A DNA stretch of 64,000 bases. Source: Castanea sativa. Lineage: Eukaryota; Streptophyta; Magnoliopsida; Fagales; Fagaceae. Position numbers and translations under genes: made by a program. The notes beneath the pieces were generated by a model, which saw nothing but the letters and a program-made list of their open reading frames with translations, was not told the origin of the DNA and ran no database searches. The stretch spans positions 59,711,501 through 59,775,500 of the forward strand of contig NC_134013.1 in assembly GCF_040712315.1 (NCBI RefSeq), read 5' to 3'. Below, in pieces: positions 22,471 to 34,123 of this stretch (positions within the stretch are counted from its first letter, which is position 1; every line of letters begins with the position of its first letter).

Positions 22471-23302
22471 AAAGAAGTTAGAGTAGCTCAAAGGTGGTTA
22501 TTGATACTATATTTTGTTCACCTTTGTTTTACTAGTAAAATCCCAATTTGAGCACCCAAAAAAAAAAAACAAAAAAACAATTTTCATCCCAAGATCAGGA
22601 AAATGTTAGATTTGATGTCACTTATCCCAACCAAATGTTGGAATTATCATTTTTAAATGCCGAGGAGAAAATGACCAAAATATCCTTTGTTGATCAAGTT
22701 TAATCGAATTAACTGAGGGTCAAACAACTTCAAAATTTTATTCAACTACTAAAATTCATCATTTTGCATTAAAATTGACATATTCTACTACTTTTCCGAA
22801 GTTTGGCCACAGTTGACCTAGGTCTAACCAATGTTTGACCAAGATCTCACTGTTCAGTATTGATAAATTTGGACTCACATTATGAATAATTGAATTCTCT
22901 TTAAAAACAATAGCTCATAAGTCGAAATAGGACTTGAAACCAGCAAGATATTGCAAAAACAGTAAAATGGAATCCATCCAACACTAGTGTAATACCCTGC
23001 AAATTTTAACATATTGGTTATTATTTTATTAATTACGTATTTTACACAATATAAAAAGGAGATTAAAATTTTTATAAATGGTTTGCATTGAGAGTAGCAA
23101 CTTTGGGCTGAAAACAAAATTAATTAAGAGATTGGACTTTGTTTATAAAACCCTAGCCCACCAACCTATCTATATAGGATTAAATAAAAAGAAATTGTTC
23201 CTCTCTCCTTTTTAATCCACTAGCTGTTGTTCCCACTCTCTTATTCTCACTGCCCTTTCCCCACACACACCTCTCTTTTTCATCAGACCAACCTCTTTCA
23301 AT
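22471..23302. other. AT-rich intergenic DNA, possible truncated LTR
   Basis: No gene seen. From about 22986 the sequence TGTAATACCCTGCAAATTTT resembles the start of a chromovirus-type LTR, and the hAT element would then have inserted into it, but no right end was found. The last eight bases, CTTTCAAT (23295-23302), are the hAT target copy. Confidence 0.4.
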
Positions 23303-23699
23303 CAGGGACAGACCCAAGTGGGGGCCTAAGGGAGTTTCCCCCCTCCCCAAGTGCCAAAACAAAAATTAACAAGTTAAAATTTCCAATATATATATATAGG
23401 CTTGGGCCCCCCTTAGTTTTTAGCTTAAGCCCCCCTACCAAAAATCATGAATTCCAAGCCCCGTTGGCCAACCCAGGAGGCAAGAGCCCATAACCCATGT
23501 AAATAAATAAAATAAAATAAACTCAGCAGTAAACCTAAAGGAGAAGTGAAAGATGAAGGAAAAAAGAAAAGAAAAGAAAGGAAAGGAAACCGAGAGATAG
23601 TGAGGCGAGACAGAGAGATAGAGAGGCGAGACAAAGAGATAATGAGCCCAAACGCCGACGCAACGCCATCATTATCATTATGCCAACGCGACGCGATGT

Positions 23700-24083
23700 G
23701 AGATTCTACCCAATACAGCAGTACCCACGCCGACACCGCCATCATCGTGTGAGAGTCTCAGCTGTCGCCGCCACCCACGCTAGCCCTATCCTGCCGCCCT
23801 CGCCAGTTGCTCGAGCCTTCACAGGTATTTAATCTATGATCATTTCCTTCAAAACCTAATAAAATGTTTGTGAATCTCAAAATCTAACAATCTGTGCTTG
23901 TGGAGTGTTTGTGTTTTTACTGCTGTGTGATGAGTGGTGAGTGATGAACTAATTACTGATGTTGGTGATTGTGAATTGAATCTGTGTTGCGACCTATGGA
24001 TTTTTTCTATTTCTTTTTGGGCTTTTTGGCTTTGTGGCTCTTTGTCACTCTGTGTTTGTGACTCTCTCTCTTGTATTATATAG

Positions 24084-24149
<66 letters not shown>

Positions 24150-24485
24150 TTTGTAGAGATTACTCAGATTAGAGAATATTTGTTTGATTGTTTATTCGTT
24201 CTTTGTTGACTAGTAGTTGGGCATAATAGGGACAAGTGACCAGAAAAAAAAAAAGAAAAAAAAAAGAGTAAAGTTAAGAAAAGTTTTTGTTAGTAGTGCA
24301 AAATAAATTTATAGTGTCAGTAGTGCCGTAGTGGGATTGGGTTAGTGGGTCAATGTTAGAAAGATGGAGACAACACAAAGACAAAGATAAATAAAGGCAG
24401 ACCAAAGACGAAAAGAAAAAAAAATCATATGATATAGAAAATTGTCACACAAATTTAATATATATGATTCTTATTTTATTTGTAG
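23700..24485 (+). other. 5' leader exon and intron of the hAT transposase gene
   Basis: A GC-richer leader (about 23640-23824) ends TTCACAG before GTATTTAATC, a plausible donor site. The matching acceptor TTATTTGTAG at 24485 lies directly before ATGATGAAAAAATC. The interval between has no ORF and contains the GA repeat. Exon structure is inferred from splice consensus only. Confidence 0.5.
24086..24144 (+). repeat. (GA)n microsatellite
   Basis: About 29 uninterrupted GA units inside the presumed first intron of the hAT transposase gene. Confidence 0.97.
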
Positions 24486-26951
24486 ATGATGAAAAAATCA
24501 ACTACAATGCTTGATTTTTTCAAAAGAAAAGATTCAAATTCTTCCAAAGTCAACGTGAGATTGCCAACAATTAATGTTGCTATTCCAATTCTAGAAAATG
24601 TGAATGTTCAAATTCTAGAAAATATGCATTCTCTAATTCCGGAAAATGTCAATGTTCTAATCTCTCAAACACAATTTCAAAGAGTTGATCTTGATTCTTT
24701 GGATTATGATCCCGGAACACGCAAACAAATATAGGAATATCATGTTAATCAACGTAATGAAATTCAATGGGCTTACATTAAAAATTGTCCGTACCAACCT
24801 CCTCTAAAGACATACAAAAAAAGTGGAAAGTACAATCGTAGCTTTCAAGCTTCTTGGTTTGAATATAATAAAACATGGCTTGAATATTCTCCTACGACAG
24901 ATGCAGCTTATTTTCTACCCTGCTCTATCTTTCATAATCCAAATGGGGTTGTGGGACAAAATACATTCACTGTTGGTGGATTTAGAAATTGGAAAAAAAA
25001 TTGGGGGCAAAGATTGTTATTTTCAAGGTCATGTAGGAAAATATCCTAACTCAACTCATAGAGTTGCCGAGCAAATGTGTAAGGATTTGATGAACCAATG
25101 GCAACATTTACAAAGGGTAGATGATCATTTCACTACTAAAAAAATTGCAAATAATCAGTTGCAACTGAAAGCCTCAGTTTTTATTGTCCTATATCTTACC
25201 TTTCAAGCTGTAGCTTTTAGAGGTCAAGATGAAAGTTTTCGTTCATTAAATCGTGGGAACTTTCTTGAATCATTGGGTATTGTGACTTTTTGGAATGAGA
25301 AGGTTGCTGAAATAATAGAAAAAGCTCCCAAAAATGCAACCTACACATCACCTAGGATTCAAAAGGAAACTCTACATGTTTTCTCAACCAAAGTGAAGAA
25401 GGCCATTGGGGAAGAAATTGGTGATGCAAAGTTTTGCATAATCGTTGATGAAGCTCATGATGAGTCTATGAAAGAGCAAATGGCTGTGGTTTTTAGATAT
25501 GTTGATACAGAAAGTTTTGTGAAAGAATGTTTTTTTGGGCTTATACATGTTGTTGACACTGCAGCTTTGACTCTAAAGAAGAGGACATATTCTTTGTTAT
25601 CTCAACATTGCTTAGATATAGAAAATATTCGAGGACAAGGATACAATAGAGCAAGCAACATGCGAGGTATGTGGAATGGATTACAAGCTTTGATTTTGAA
25701 TGATTGCCCATATGCTTACTACATCCATTGTTTTGCACATCGCTTACAATTGGCATTAGTAAAAGCATCAAAACAAGTTTTTCCCATTAGTGGGTTTTTT
25801 CTTAAATTGCTTTTCTAATCAAAATTGTTAATGCTTCATGCAAGCATAATGAGCAATTGAAAGTTGTCAATGCTAATGAAATAGCACATTAGATTGATCT
25901 TAAAGAGCTTGAGACTGGAAATGGACTTAATTAAATTGGCACTTTACAACGACTTGTAGAAACACGTTGAAGTTCACATTTTAGATCAGTTTCTAGCTTA
26001 TTAAGGATGTTTACTTCAACTGTTGAAGTTTTACTAAATATAATTGATGTAGAACATTGGGCAGAAGCAGAGTCAGCTTATGATGGTTTAACTTCATTTG
26101 AATTTGTCTTCATCTTGCATCTTGAGAAGGAAACTATGGAGATCACTCATAAACTTTGGCAAGCTTTGCAAAGCCAATCTCAAGACATTTTAAATTCCAT
26201 GCATTTAGTTTCATCTACAAAAGCACTTATCCAAAAATTTAGAGATGATGGATGGGATGGCTTACTCACCACTGTGATATCATTTTGTGAGAAGCATTGC
26301 ATTGATGTCCTAGATATGAACGCTAGTTATGTTGTGAGGCGAGGTTGAGCTCGTAATTAGCAAGATGACGTTACAATTGAGCATCATTATCGAGTAAATA
26401 TTTTGTATGCTGCAATAAATTCTCAACTACAGGAACGAAATCATCGGTTTAATGAAAATGCAATGGAGTTACTTAGGCTTAGCTCAGCTTTAGAACCTCA
26501 AGAGGCATTAAAATCTTTCAGAAGTAGTGATCTTTGTTTGTTGGTAAAGAATTTCTATCCACAAGTTTTCACAGATTATGACAAACAAGTGTTGAAGAAA
26601 GAGCTTTATTATTTTAAGCATAATGTAGTCTAGGATCCAGAGTTCAAAAAATTGAAAAGTTTATTTGAATTGTGTCAATGGTTAGTGAGAACTAGAAATT
26701 TAGAACACTACAAACTTGTTTATAAAATGGTGAGACTTGTGCTTACTATTCCAGCTTCTACTGCTACTACAGAACGAGCATTTTTAGCTATAAAAGTTGT
26801 CAAAACTAACCTTTGAAGCAAATGAAAAATGTTTTTTTTTATGGACACTTTGATGTTATACATTGAAAAGAATATAGCTTTGACATTTAGTTTGGATTCA
26901 ATCGTAGATGATTTCAAAGATTTGAAAAAGTTTCGAATTCCCTTTTTATAG
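24486..26951 (+). pseudogene. hAT transposase with TTF-type zinc finger (multiply broken)
   Basis: Would cut and paste the element. ATG 24486 opens an N-terminus (MLDFFKRKDSNSS), stopped by TAG at 24732. The same frame continues with a TTF-type zinc finger region (WFEYNKTWLEYSP, AYFLPCSIFHN). A frame change at the A/G run near 25000 leads into the DUF4371-like core (HRVAEQMCKDLMNQW, FRSLNRGNFLESLG, FCIIVDEAHDESMKEQMAVV), where the D-E-A pattern suggests a catalytic acidic residue. A second frame change near 25800 and several stops follow. The C-terminal dimerisation region is recognisable at about 26730-26810 (VLTIPASTATTERAF). Some stops (TGA at TR-SSH) replace an expected Trp. Confidence 0.88.
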
Positions 26952-27168
26952 ATGATTGTATTAAAAAACAATAGTGTTTCATGTCTTTTGTTTTTGTTAG
27001 TAGATGATTGTATCTTAATATATTAAGAAACAATGATTTTTAGGTATTTTTCTTGGTTGATAGTTTATTAATACTATATGGATGTGTATTTGAAAAAAAA
27101 AATCCGCTTATCTCCGCCCCCCCCCCTCCCCCCAAGCTTGAATTCCTGGGTCTGTCCCTGCTTTCAAT

Positions 27169-27690
27169 ATTTGTCACATTGTTTCGTATGTGGGGGAAGA
27201 AAAAAAAAGTTTTTATTTTTTATTTTTTTCTTAAAAATAACAAGTTTTCTAATTAGGCAAGCCTTCTAGTAAGTTCATCATCTTTAACACATTGATATCA
27301 ATCATAAATTGATGCTTTTTTTTTCTAAGAAAGCCGGTCACGTGATAAAATAAACTTTACTGTAAATAAATTTGAAAGGCAATTTAATATAGGGCCCGTT
27401 TGTTAAACAACAGTTTTCAGTGTTTAAATAACATTACACATTTTTTCACCCACACATATTTCCAAAAAATACAAGCAACGTTACTAAAAATCTCTTACCA
27501 AGCAAGCACATAACAAATATTTGTCACATAGTTTCGTATGTTGGGGAAAAAAACAAGTTTTTATTCTTTATTTTTTACTAAAAATAACAAGTCTAATTCG
27601 GCGAGCCTTCTTGTAAGTTCATCATCTTTAATACATTGATATCAATCATAAATTGATGCTTTTTTTTTCCTAAGAAAAACGGTCACGCTT
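27169..27690 (+). repeat. Direct duplication of about 174 bp
   Basis: ATTTGTCACATTGTTTCGTATG... through GATATCAATCATAAATTGATG and the T run to GGTCACG occurs at about 27169-27343 and again at about 27516-27689. The spacer of about 170 bp begins near GGGCCCGTTTGTTAAACAAC. The copies differ by about ten percent. No coding content. Confidence 0.8.
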
Positions 27691-27744
27691 GGAGATCAAG
27701 ACAAAAGGTTCAAATCATTTTTTAGTCATAGAATCTGGTGCATA

Positions 27745-29100
27745 CTGAAGTGGTGGACAACAAAGGTAACCCCTTAACAATTACTTTTGTTCATGGTCAA
27801 CCTGATCACTCAAAATGAGATTCTGTTTGGGCTAAGCTTAGAGAACTTAAATTCCAGTCTCACCGAAATTGACTGTGTATAGGAGATTTTGATCAAATTT
27901 TGTCCTCTGAGGATAAGTTATGCTTCAATTGGGGGAAATCTCCTGGTATTGATGCCTTTCAACAGCTTATTTTTTATTTAGAATTGTGTGAATTGGCTTC
28001 CATGGGGCAAAAATTCACTTGGGTTAATAATAGGACAGAGGAGGGTTTTGTTATGGAAAAACTGGATATAGCCTTTGCAAGCATTGATTGGATTCATGCA
28101 TATCCCCATTATGGTCTTAAGAATCAACCAATCCTTCACTCTGATCATGGGCCTATCTTACTTGATTTTGATGTAACCCTACCCTTTAGGAACAGGCCTT
28201 TCCGTTTTGAGCAAATGTGGCTCACACATCCTTCTTGTAAGGAGGTGGTCAGAGGTGCTTGGAATTCCAATTTTGATGGTTCCATGGCTTTTCAACTCTG
28301 TAACAAAAATGCTAAGCTTAGATCAGACTTGATTAAATGGAATAGGGATGTCTTTGGGAGGGTTGAAAAGGAAATTTTCCAGAAGCAGGAGGAATTAATG
28401 CATATTCATAATTCAATCTGAAGTGAGGATGATGTTAGGAGAGAAAGTATTCTTAGAGATGACTTACATGAATATGGAGGAAATGAAATGGGCCCAAAAA
28501 GCTAGAAACAAGGGTATAGTATTGGGGGATAGAAATACTAAATACTTCCAGACTCTTGTCAAACATAGGAGGGCTAGAAGCAGAATTTTACAGCTTAAAA
28601 CCAGTGAAGATTGTTTTACTGAGGATCCCATTTTCATTGAACATACCATATCCAACCATTTTAGGTCTGCCTATGGAGATTTCATAGACAGGGATTACCA
28701 ATCCATCCTAGAAGACCTAGCCTCACTGCCTATCCCTAAACTGTCTTCTCAATAGCTTCAATGTCTAAATAAGCCTATCACTAATGAGGAGATTGAATGT
28801 ACTATATTCCAATTACGACCTCATAAAGCCCTTGGACCTGATGGCATCTCTGCCTTCTTTTATCAAGAATTCCGGGATATAGTCAGGAATGATGTTTGTA
28901 GAATTGTACATGCCTTCTTCCATTCTGGTTTCCTCTTGAAAATCCCTAAACCATACCTACATCACCCTTATTCCCAAAGTATCCTTTCTAGAAGAGGTGT
29001 CCCAGTTTAGACCTATTAGCTTCTGTAATGTCATTTATAAAGTGATTTCCAAGCTTATGGTTAATAGGCTAAAACCTTTTATGGACAGCCTTATTACCCC
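27745..29100 (+). pseudogene. LINE (L1-type) fragment: endonuclease and start of RT
   Basis: Non-LTR retrotransposon coding remnant. The endonuclease C-terminal half is readable (LCIGDFDQILSSEDK, TWVNNRTEEGFVMEKLD, HSDHGPILLDF, FRFEQMWLTHPSC), then the linker to RT (LGDRNTKYFQTLVKHRR) in another frame after a stop at 28420, then the RT start (PHKALGPDGISAFFYQEF; QFRPISFCNVIYKVISKLM). The YADD catalytic motif, the rest of RT and the 3' end are missing after about 29100. Two TGA codons (for example before LCIGDF) replace expected Trp. Confidence 0.85.
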
Positions 29101-29749
29101 TTTTCTGGTTTTTCATTGTTTTCTGGCTACTCCACGAACTTGAACACCGGCACATATATCAGTTATAGAATAGATACAATTGTATTGTACTCTGGTCTTC
29201 CACCTTGGCGTGCTTGCAACAGCAACATTGTTTTCACTTCACCATTCTCAGCAGCTCCTTGATATCAACAAAGTGTTTCAATACTAATAGATTATACCCG
29301 CAAATGTAACATGATATGTTCAGAAAGAACAACCCCCTTATCGGTAGAATTTAAAAATATGCTAATTAATGACATCCTAATCGTGGCAATAGGTTGTTGA
29401 GAGAGCAACTGCTGGAACACACCTTGCCCTGCCCTCTCTATTTTTCTTCCAGAAAACAGAATAACCTAAGATATAGCATTCTGGAAGGGAAAAAAAAATG
29501 TTGATTCTTGCTTAAGAAGAAGCAGAAAAAAGTACTTTGTACTAACCAAACATCACCTAAGTTTCCAGGCACTGATTTTGATTATTCAATCTGCATACAA
29601 ATTATAAGAGACCCTACAAAAGGGCCAAAAATGAGGAAGAATAAAAACACATAAATTTGATCTGATCTATGTTTTAAAATGAGTAACTCACGGGAAATAG
29701 CAACAATTACATTAGATAGAACATAGGCATAGGCACTCAGACTCGCTGA
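29101..29749. other. Unassigned stretch between LINE fragment and CACTA-like element
   Basis: No gene is supported. On the minus strand about 29170-29240 reads VKTMLLLQARQGGRPEYNTI, which looks protein-like, but I cannot assign it to a family and no intact ORF surrounds it. It might be another captured exon or chance. Confidence 0.3.
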
Positions 29750-30087
29750 CACTACAAGAAGACATGCATAGCTCTGCTATTTACTCACATCTATGGAACC
29801 AAGCCTGGAAAAAGTAGTCAGCAGAGACAACATTGACCAAAAAAAATCGACTTTCTATTCCCCCACATGACATTCATTTCCCCAAAAATAAAACACATTC
29901 CTATATTCTTATTAGATTCTTTCTTGACTACAAAATTAGTTAGTTCCCAAATAATCAAGCAAATTGAACAAAACCCAGATGATATTTCCATTCACATATT
30001 AAGTTTCATTCATCAAGAATCAAAATTTAGCATCAAGAGTCAAAACAGCTTCGAAAGAAACACATCAAGGGTCAAACTTGAATGATG

Positions 30088-30192
30088 AGTCTCCCGCTTA
30101 GACTCATCATTGAGCACAACATCAATTCCTCTCTGCCTTGCAACGGCCACAATGCAGCTCTCATTGCCAAAATCAAAATCGACAACACTCAT
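30088..30192 (-). pseudogene. Captured first coding exon of an HSP70-14/15-type (Hsp110) gene
   Basis: Minus-strand ATG at 30192 starts 35 codons reading MSVVDFDFGNESCIVAVARQ, then RGIDVVLNDESKRET: the N-terminus of the plant HSP70-14/15 (Hsp110/SSE) chaperones, including the ATPase start (FDFGNE). Homology stops after RET, and the next codons (HHSSLTL) do not fit. The region from 30193 to about 31400 on the minus strand could be the captured 5' leader and intron: a pyrimidine-rich segment ends CGATCGCTCTCAAG before GTATCG near 31340. GFDFGNE is more usual; D replaces G at residue 5. Confidence 0.8.
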
Positions 30193-30509
30193 GTTCACAA
30201 ATAAAAAACCGACTTATAACTTAAAATTGGCCTGGTAGGTGGCAAGGACACAGAAACCTGAACAGTAACATAGCTGAGTCACATTAAGAATACCTTTTTT
30301 TTTTCTCTCTTTTTTGCTCAAATCAGAATACATTAATTTATAACAATTAAAAACACTTAGAAACATGGAGAAATTTCAAAAAAATTTCTAACAACACAAA
30401 CATCATCACCCAGGAAAGAAAAACTCCAAACAAAATAGATAAACCCCGTTATCAATAACATTCCCAACAAGTTAAAACCTTTCTCTAATGATCACCGCAC
30501 ACCTTTGGT

Positions 30510-30655
30510 GAGATGACCACTCCACAAGTATAATTACTTATGGGGTGTGGGGAGCAAGGGCCGGGGTTCAAATCTCCAGGAGGGAGCTTCACACACATAT
30601 ACACTTAGATTAGGTTAGAGTAGAAATTCTATCTTGTAAAAAATAAAAATAAAAA
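30510..30655 (+). repeat. SINE-like or tRNA-like segment
   Basis: GGGCCGGGGTTCAAATCTCC resembles a Pol III B box, and a tail of AAAAATAAAAATAAAAAC follows about 70 bp later. It lies within the CACTA-like element. No clear A box was found, so this is tentative. Confidence 0.3.
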
Positions 30656-32102
30656 CTTTCTCTAATGATCTTAAAGCAATTAAAACATAATACATGCATA
30701 AGTGAAAACATTTGGCACTTAAGATCATGAACACCGGCGAGCCTAAGCAACTGAGAATCAAGCTAGCAATCACACAAGCAGCAATAATCTCAGCAACAAC
30801 AAAAGCAAATCAAATCCAAATGCACTATTACACAATAATTTCATACACAAACATGCAACATAGAATAATCAAAAATAAAAAAAAAACCACACTAAAGCAA
30901 CTCAATGCATATCAAACAATTAATCAAATCCTCCTCTGAATAATCAAATTATATATTACAAATCTACATTATTTGAACCACATAAAAAAAAAAACACACA
31001 CACACACACACACTTTACTTGAAGAAAGTAATCGAATCAACGTCAATCCAATCCCAAAACTAACAAACTACCCAAACTTTTCCACCATAATCAATCCAGA
31101 TTCTCTCTCACCAATAAATTCCAAAAAACACAAAAAGCTTTAAACCTAGAAACAGAGAAAGAGCTAGAATCTAAAAGCTGATTAAACAGTAAAACGAAAC
31201 AAAAAGCAATTCAGCACCTAAAAATCAGCGAATCTAGGAAGAAAAACTCATAAATCTATACGCAGATTGAGAGAGAGAAAGAGAGAAACCTAAATCTAAA
31301 TCTAAAGTGGATTTGAGCTAGGGTTTGGAGACGATACCTTGAGAGCGATCGAATAGAAGGAGAGAGAGAAAGAGAGAAGAAGAAGAAAAGACGTGTTTGG
31401 CTACCTCTTAAAAAATAGGAAGCCCACCGGATTGAGAGCGGCGATATCATGCTGGAAGTCAAGCAGCCCACCAGATCTAGTTCTCTCTATTTCTTCCTCT
31501 CTTCAACCCTCTTGCCCTTGCTTTCTCTTGCTCGTCCCTCTCTCTCTCACTGATTTCCCATGGGTGTGGTCACTGTGGGTCACTTGGTCATGGTGGGTCT
31601 GGGTCGTGGGTCACAGTTTGGTGGTGGATCGGATTTAGTGGTGGGTGAATTTTGTGATGGCTGGATTTTGTGTTTGTGATGATGGTTGTTTTGTGATTTG
31701 TGATTTGGTGGCTGGGTTTTTTTTTTTTTTTTTTTTTTTTTTTTGTGATTGGTGATTTGTAAATTGTAATGGATGGATTTTGGTGATTGTTTTTTAATTG
31801 GTGATTTGTGATGGTTGGCTTTTGTGATTTGGTGGTTGTTTTGTGGTGGCGGTGGCTAGTGATGGGTTGATTTTGGGTTGGGGTTTACAGTGGTGGCAAG
31901 TGGGTGGGTGATGGTGGCTGGTGGTGACTGTGGGTTTGCTAGGTTGGGTTGGCTATGGGTTGGGTTGGCTAGTGGTGACTGTGGGTTTACAGTGGTTTGT
32001 TTTTGTTTGTGATGTGGTGGTTGGGGTTGGGTGGTGGTGGTGGCTGTGGCTGTGGGTTTGTGGGTAGTGGTAAAGATGAGACAGTGAAGATATTTTCGAA
32101 GT

Positions 32103-32105
<3 letters not shown>

Positions 32106-32171
<66 letters not shown>

Positions 32172-32215
32172 TGTGTGTGTGTGTGTGCGTGTGTGTGTGT
32201 CTAAGAGAGAGTGTG
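32106..32215 (+). repeat. (GA)n-(GT)n compound microsatellite
   Basis: About 32 GA units pass into GT units with one GC interruption. ORFs translated here (Arg-Glu or Val-Cys runs) are low-complexity artefacts. Confidence 0.97.
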
Positions 32216-32373
32216 TGTATGGGGGACTAATGAAAGGGCTAAAAACGAAAAAGGACCTAAAAATGAAAAGGGGGAAAAAAACAGAGAGAAAATTTAGGAC
32301 TAGGTGGGGACAATTTAAGGATCTATTACGGCTATATCTAAGCTCAATGCCATTAAAACAAATCTATTGCGAC

Positions 32374-32439
32374 GGGTCATTGGCCTGCCGCAGTAGTACA
32401 CCGCAAAATACTAGAACTATTGCGGCGGGCCAATGACCC
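32374..32439. repeat. Subterminal inverted repeat of the CACTA-like element
   Basis: GGGTCATTGGCCTGCCGCAGTAG (32374-32396) and CTATTGCGGCGGGCCAATGACCC (32417-32439) are inverted copies with two mismatches around a 20-bp spacer. A third related motif (ACGCCGCAATAGG) lies near 32473. Such repeats are the transposase-binding sites in CACTA elements. Confidence 0.75.
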
Positions 32440-32545
32440 TCCACAATAGATTTCATGTACAACAGTGGGCCAGAAACACGCCGCAATAGGCGACATATAG
32501 CGGCAGTTTTAGCACCCGCCACAATAGATCGTTTTTCTTGTAGTC

Positions 32546-34123
32546 TCTGGTGAGTGCCTTTTAGATGAAAAACCAATGGAAAACTGTCAGCAAATTAAAA
32601 ATGTAATTTTCCTTTCACTCGATGTTTATATATTTGAGTTAGATACTAGGTTTCACTCTCTAACTAGCTGTAACCAATTACGATGAACATTCTGTGTTTA
32701 GTAAACCAAAATACAAAAGTGTTGCGATTAGAGAATGCTGATTGGTATGAATTAACTAAGCTTTATGTACAACGAACCTTCTATCTTTAGTAATACAAAA
32801 ACAAAAACAAAAAGCAAAAGAGTAGAGATTAGAGAATGCTAATTAGTATGAAATAACTAAGGATATATATTATATCGATCGAAGTCGATTTCTTTTTTTC
32901 TTTTCTTTTTTTGCTATAAAGAAATCAGTCATATACTATATAAATTCTATTATGACTATATAAATTCTTTTCCACTTGCAAATTTTCTAATAATTGATGT
33001 CCTCTTTTCTAGTGTAATGTGATACGTTTTATTTGGTGTTATTATTTCAGTTCTCACCAAACAATACTTTCAGTTCTCACCAAACAGTACTCACCCACTT
33101 CTTTAGTGTTTACTCTTTTCAATTTGGAATAAAAATTGTTATTTTTTTATGTTTTTCTTTTTTCATTTAGATGCTGACGTGACATTTTAAAATATCAAAA
33201 AAAATTATTATGGATTCCACTTAACTCAACTGGTAAAATCTCTGATTGTTGAATAAGATATAAACTTTCTACAAAAATATTTTATTTTAATAACCATGTA
33301 AGCTTCAAGTATGGTAGCAGAGTACACCGTTTATCACGTAAGCATTTCCATTAGTGAATTAATAATAAAGATCAAATTGACTGCAAATTGAAAATAATAA
33401 AGACTAAATTACCTATAACATCAAACTATAATGACCAAAATGATATTTTCTACATATTTTAACTGTTGAGAAAAAAAATAAAAAAGCCTTACACATAAAT
33501 GTATAAAACTTGGGCTAGTTAGGACAACTACTAGCCTTAGGAGGCCCCATTCAGTAAGCCCAATTAGTCAAATTCTACAGCTCAACACTCGTGTTCAGTC
33601 CATAATATGGTTATTTAAGATATAATATCAAACAATAGCCCTAGAGAATAGGGTTACAACAAATTTCACAATTACTGCCGTCACATGTTGTTATTGATTG
33701 ATTAAAAAGTGATATTAATGATGGACTTAAATAAGAAGTGATAAAAATTTAAAAACTCAATTATAATGGAATTTTTTGTATTTGTAACATTACTTAATAT
33801 CAAATTGTAGAAATCTCAACACGAAGAGATGAATTCTTATTGAATTAGCACTTGACACGAGGGTGTACAATGTAATAGTGTCTTGATGATGCAATTTCTT
33901 TCTTGGATGAAAAATGCAAATTCACCCTTGGATCAAATCAAAACTTGAATAAACAAGGGCAGAGCTGAAGAGTCGAGCTGTGGGGACAATTGCTCCTTGA
34001 GTCCTGGAGGGAGAGTTGGAAGCCCGAGATGTAAGAATGCAGGACTACATGAGCCGAGTCAAGCCATTGTAGGCAGATTTTGAGCCTTTCTCCCTACAGT
34101 AAGTCCCGAGGAGCAGAAACACT
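32546..34123. other. AT-rich intergenic DNA with repeat remnants
   Basis: No gene seen. Holds a truncated SINE-like copy at about 33208-33300 (CTTAACTCAACTGGTAAAATCTC head) and a segment at about 33640-33800 (CACATGTTGTTATTGATTGATTAAAAAGTGAT) related to one near 63800-63900, probably a MITE family. A duplicated AATGCTGATTGGTATGAAT / AATGCTAATTAGTATGAAAT pair lies near 32730 and 32840. Confidence 0.5.

Larger units (their letters stand above)
23303..27160 (+). mobile_element. 3.86-kb hAT transposon with decayed transposase
   Basis: The ends are CAGGGACAGACCCA and its inverted form TGGGTCTGTCCCTG, bounded by a perfect 8-bp duplication CTTTCAAT (23295-23302, 27161-27168). The inside holds a transposase gene with a 5' noncoding exon, an intron with a long GA microsatellite, and a coding exon. 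The transposase has several stops, so this copy cannot move by itself, but it is of autonomous size and structure. Confidence 0.95.
29750..32545. mobile_element. CACTA (En/Spm)-like nonautonomous element with captured gene DNA
   Basis: The left end is CACTACAAGAA (29750-29760) and the right end TTCTTGTAGTC (32535-32545) is its inverse with the last base changed. The right subterminal 200 bp carries repeated TATTGCGGCGGG / CCGCCGCAATAG motifs in both orientations, typical of CACTA subterminal regions. No transposase is present. A 3-bp target duplication could not be confirmed (TGA left, TCT right), so the left boundary is less certain than the right. The inside includes an HSP70-type exon. Confidence 0.6.

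Noticed and set aside
29750..29760. CACTACAAGAA as proof of a complete CACTA element
   Set aside because: Kept only as a candidate left end: the 3-bp target duplication does not match on the two sides and the left subterminal region lacks the GCGGCGGG motifs.
31997..32230. Glycine- and valine-rich ORF in the GT-rich region
   Set aside because: Low-complexity repeat translation without a plausible gene structure.
32101..32436. ORF with Arg-Glu and Val-Cys runs
   Set aside because: Translation of a GA/GT microsatellite; no protein support.
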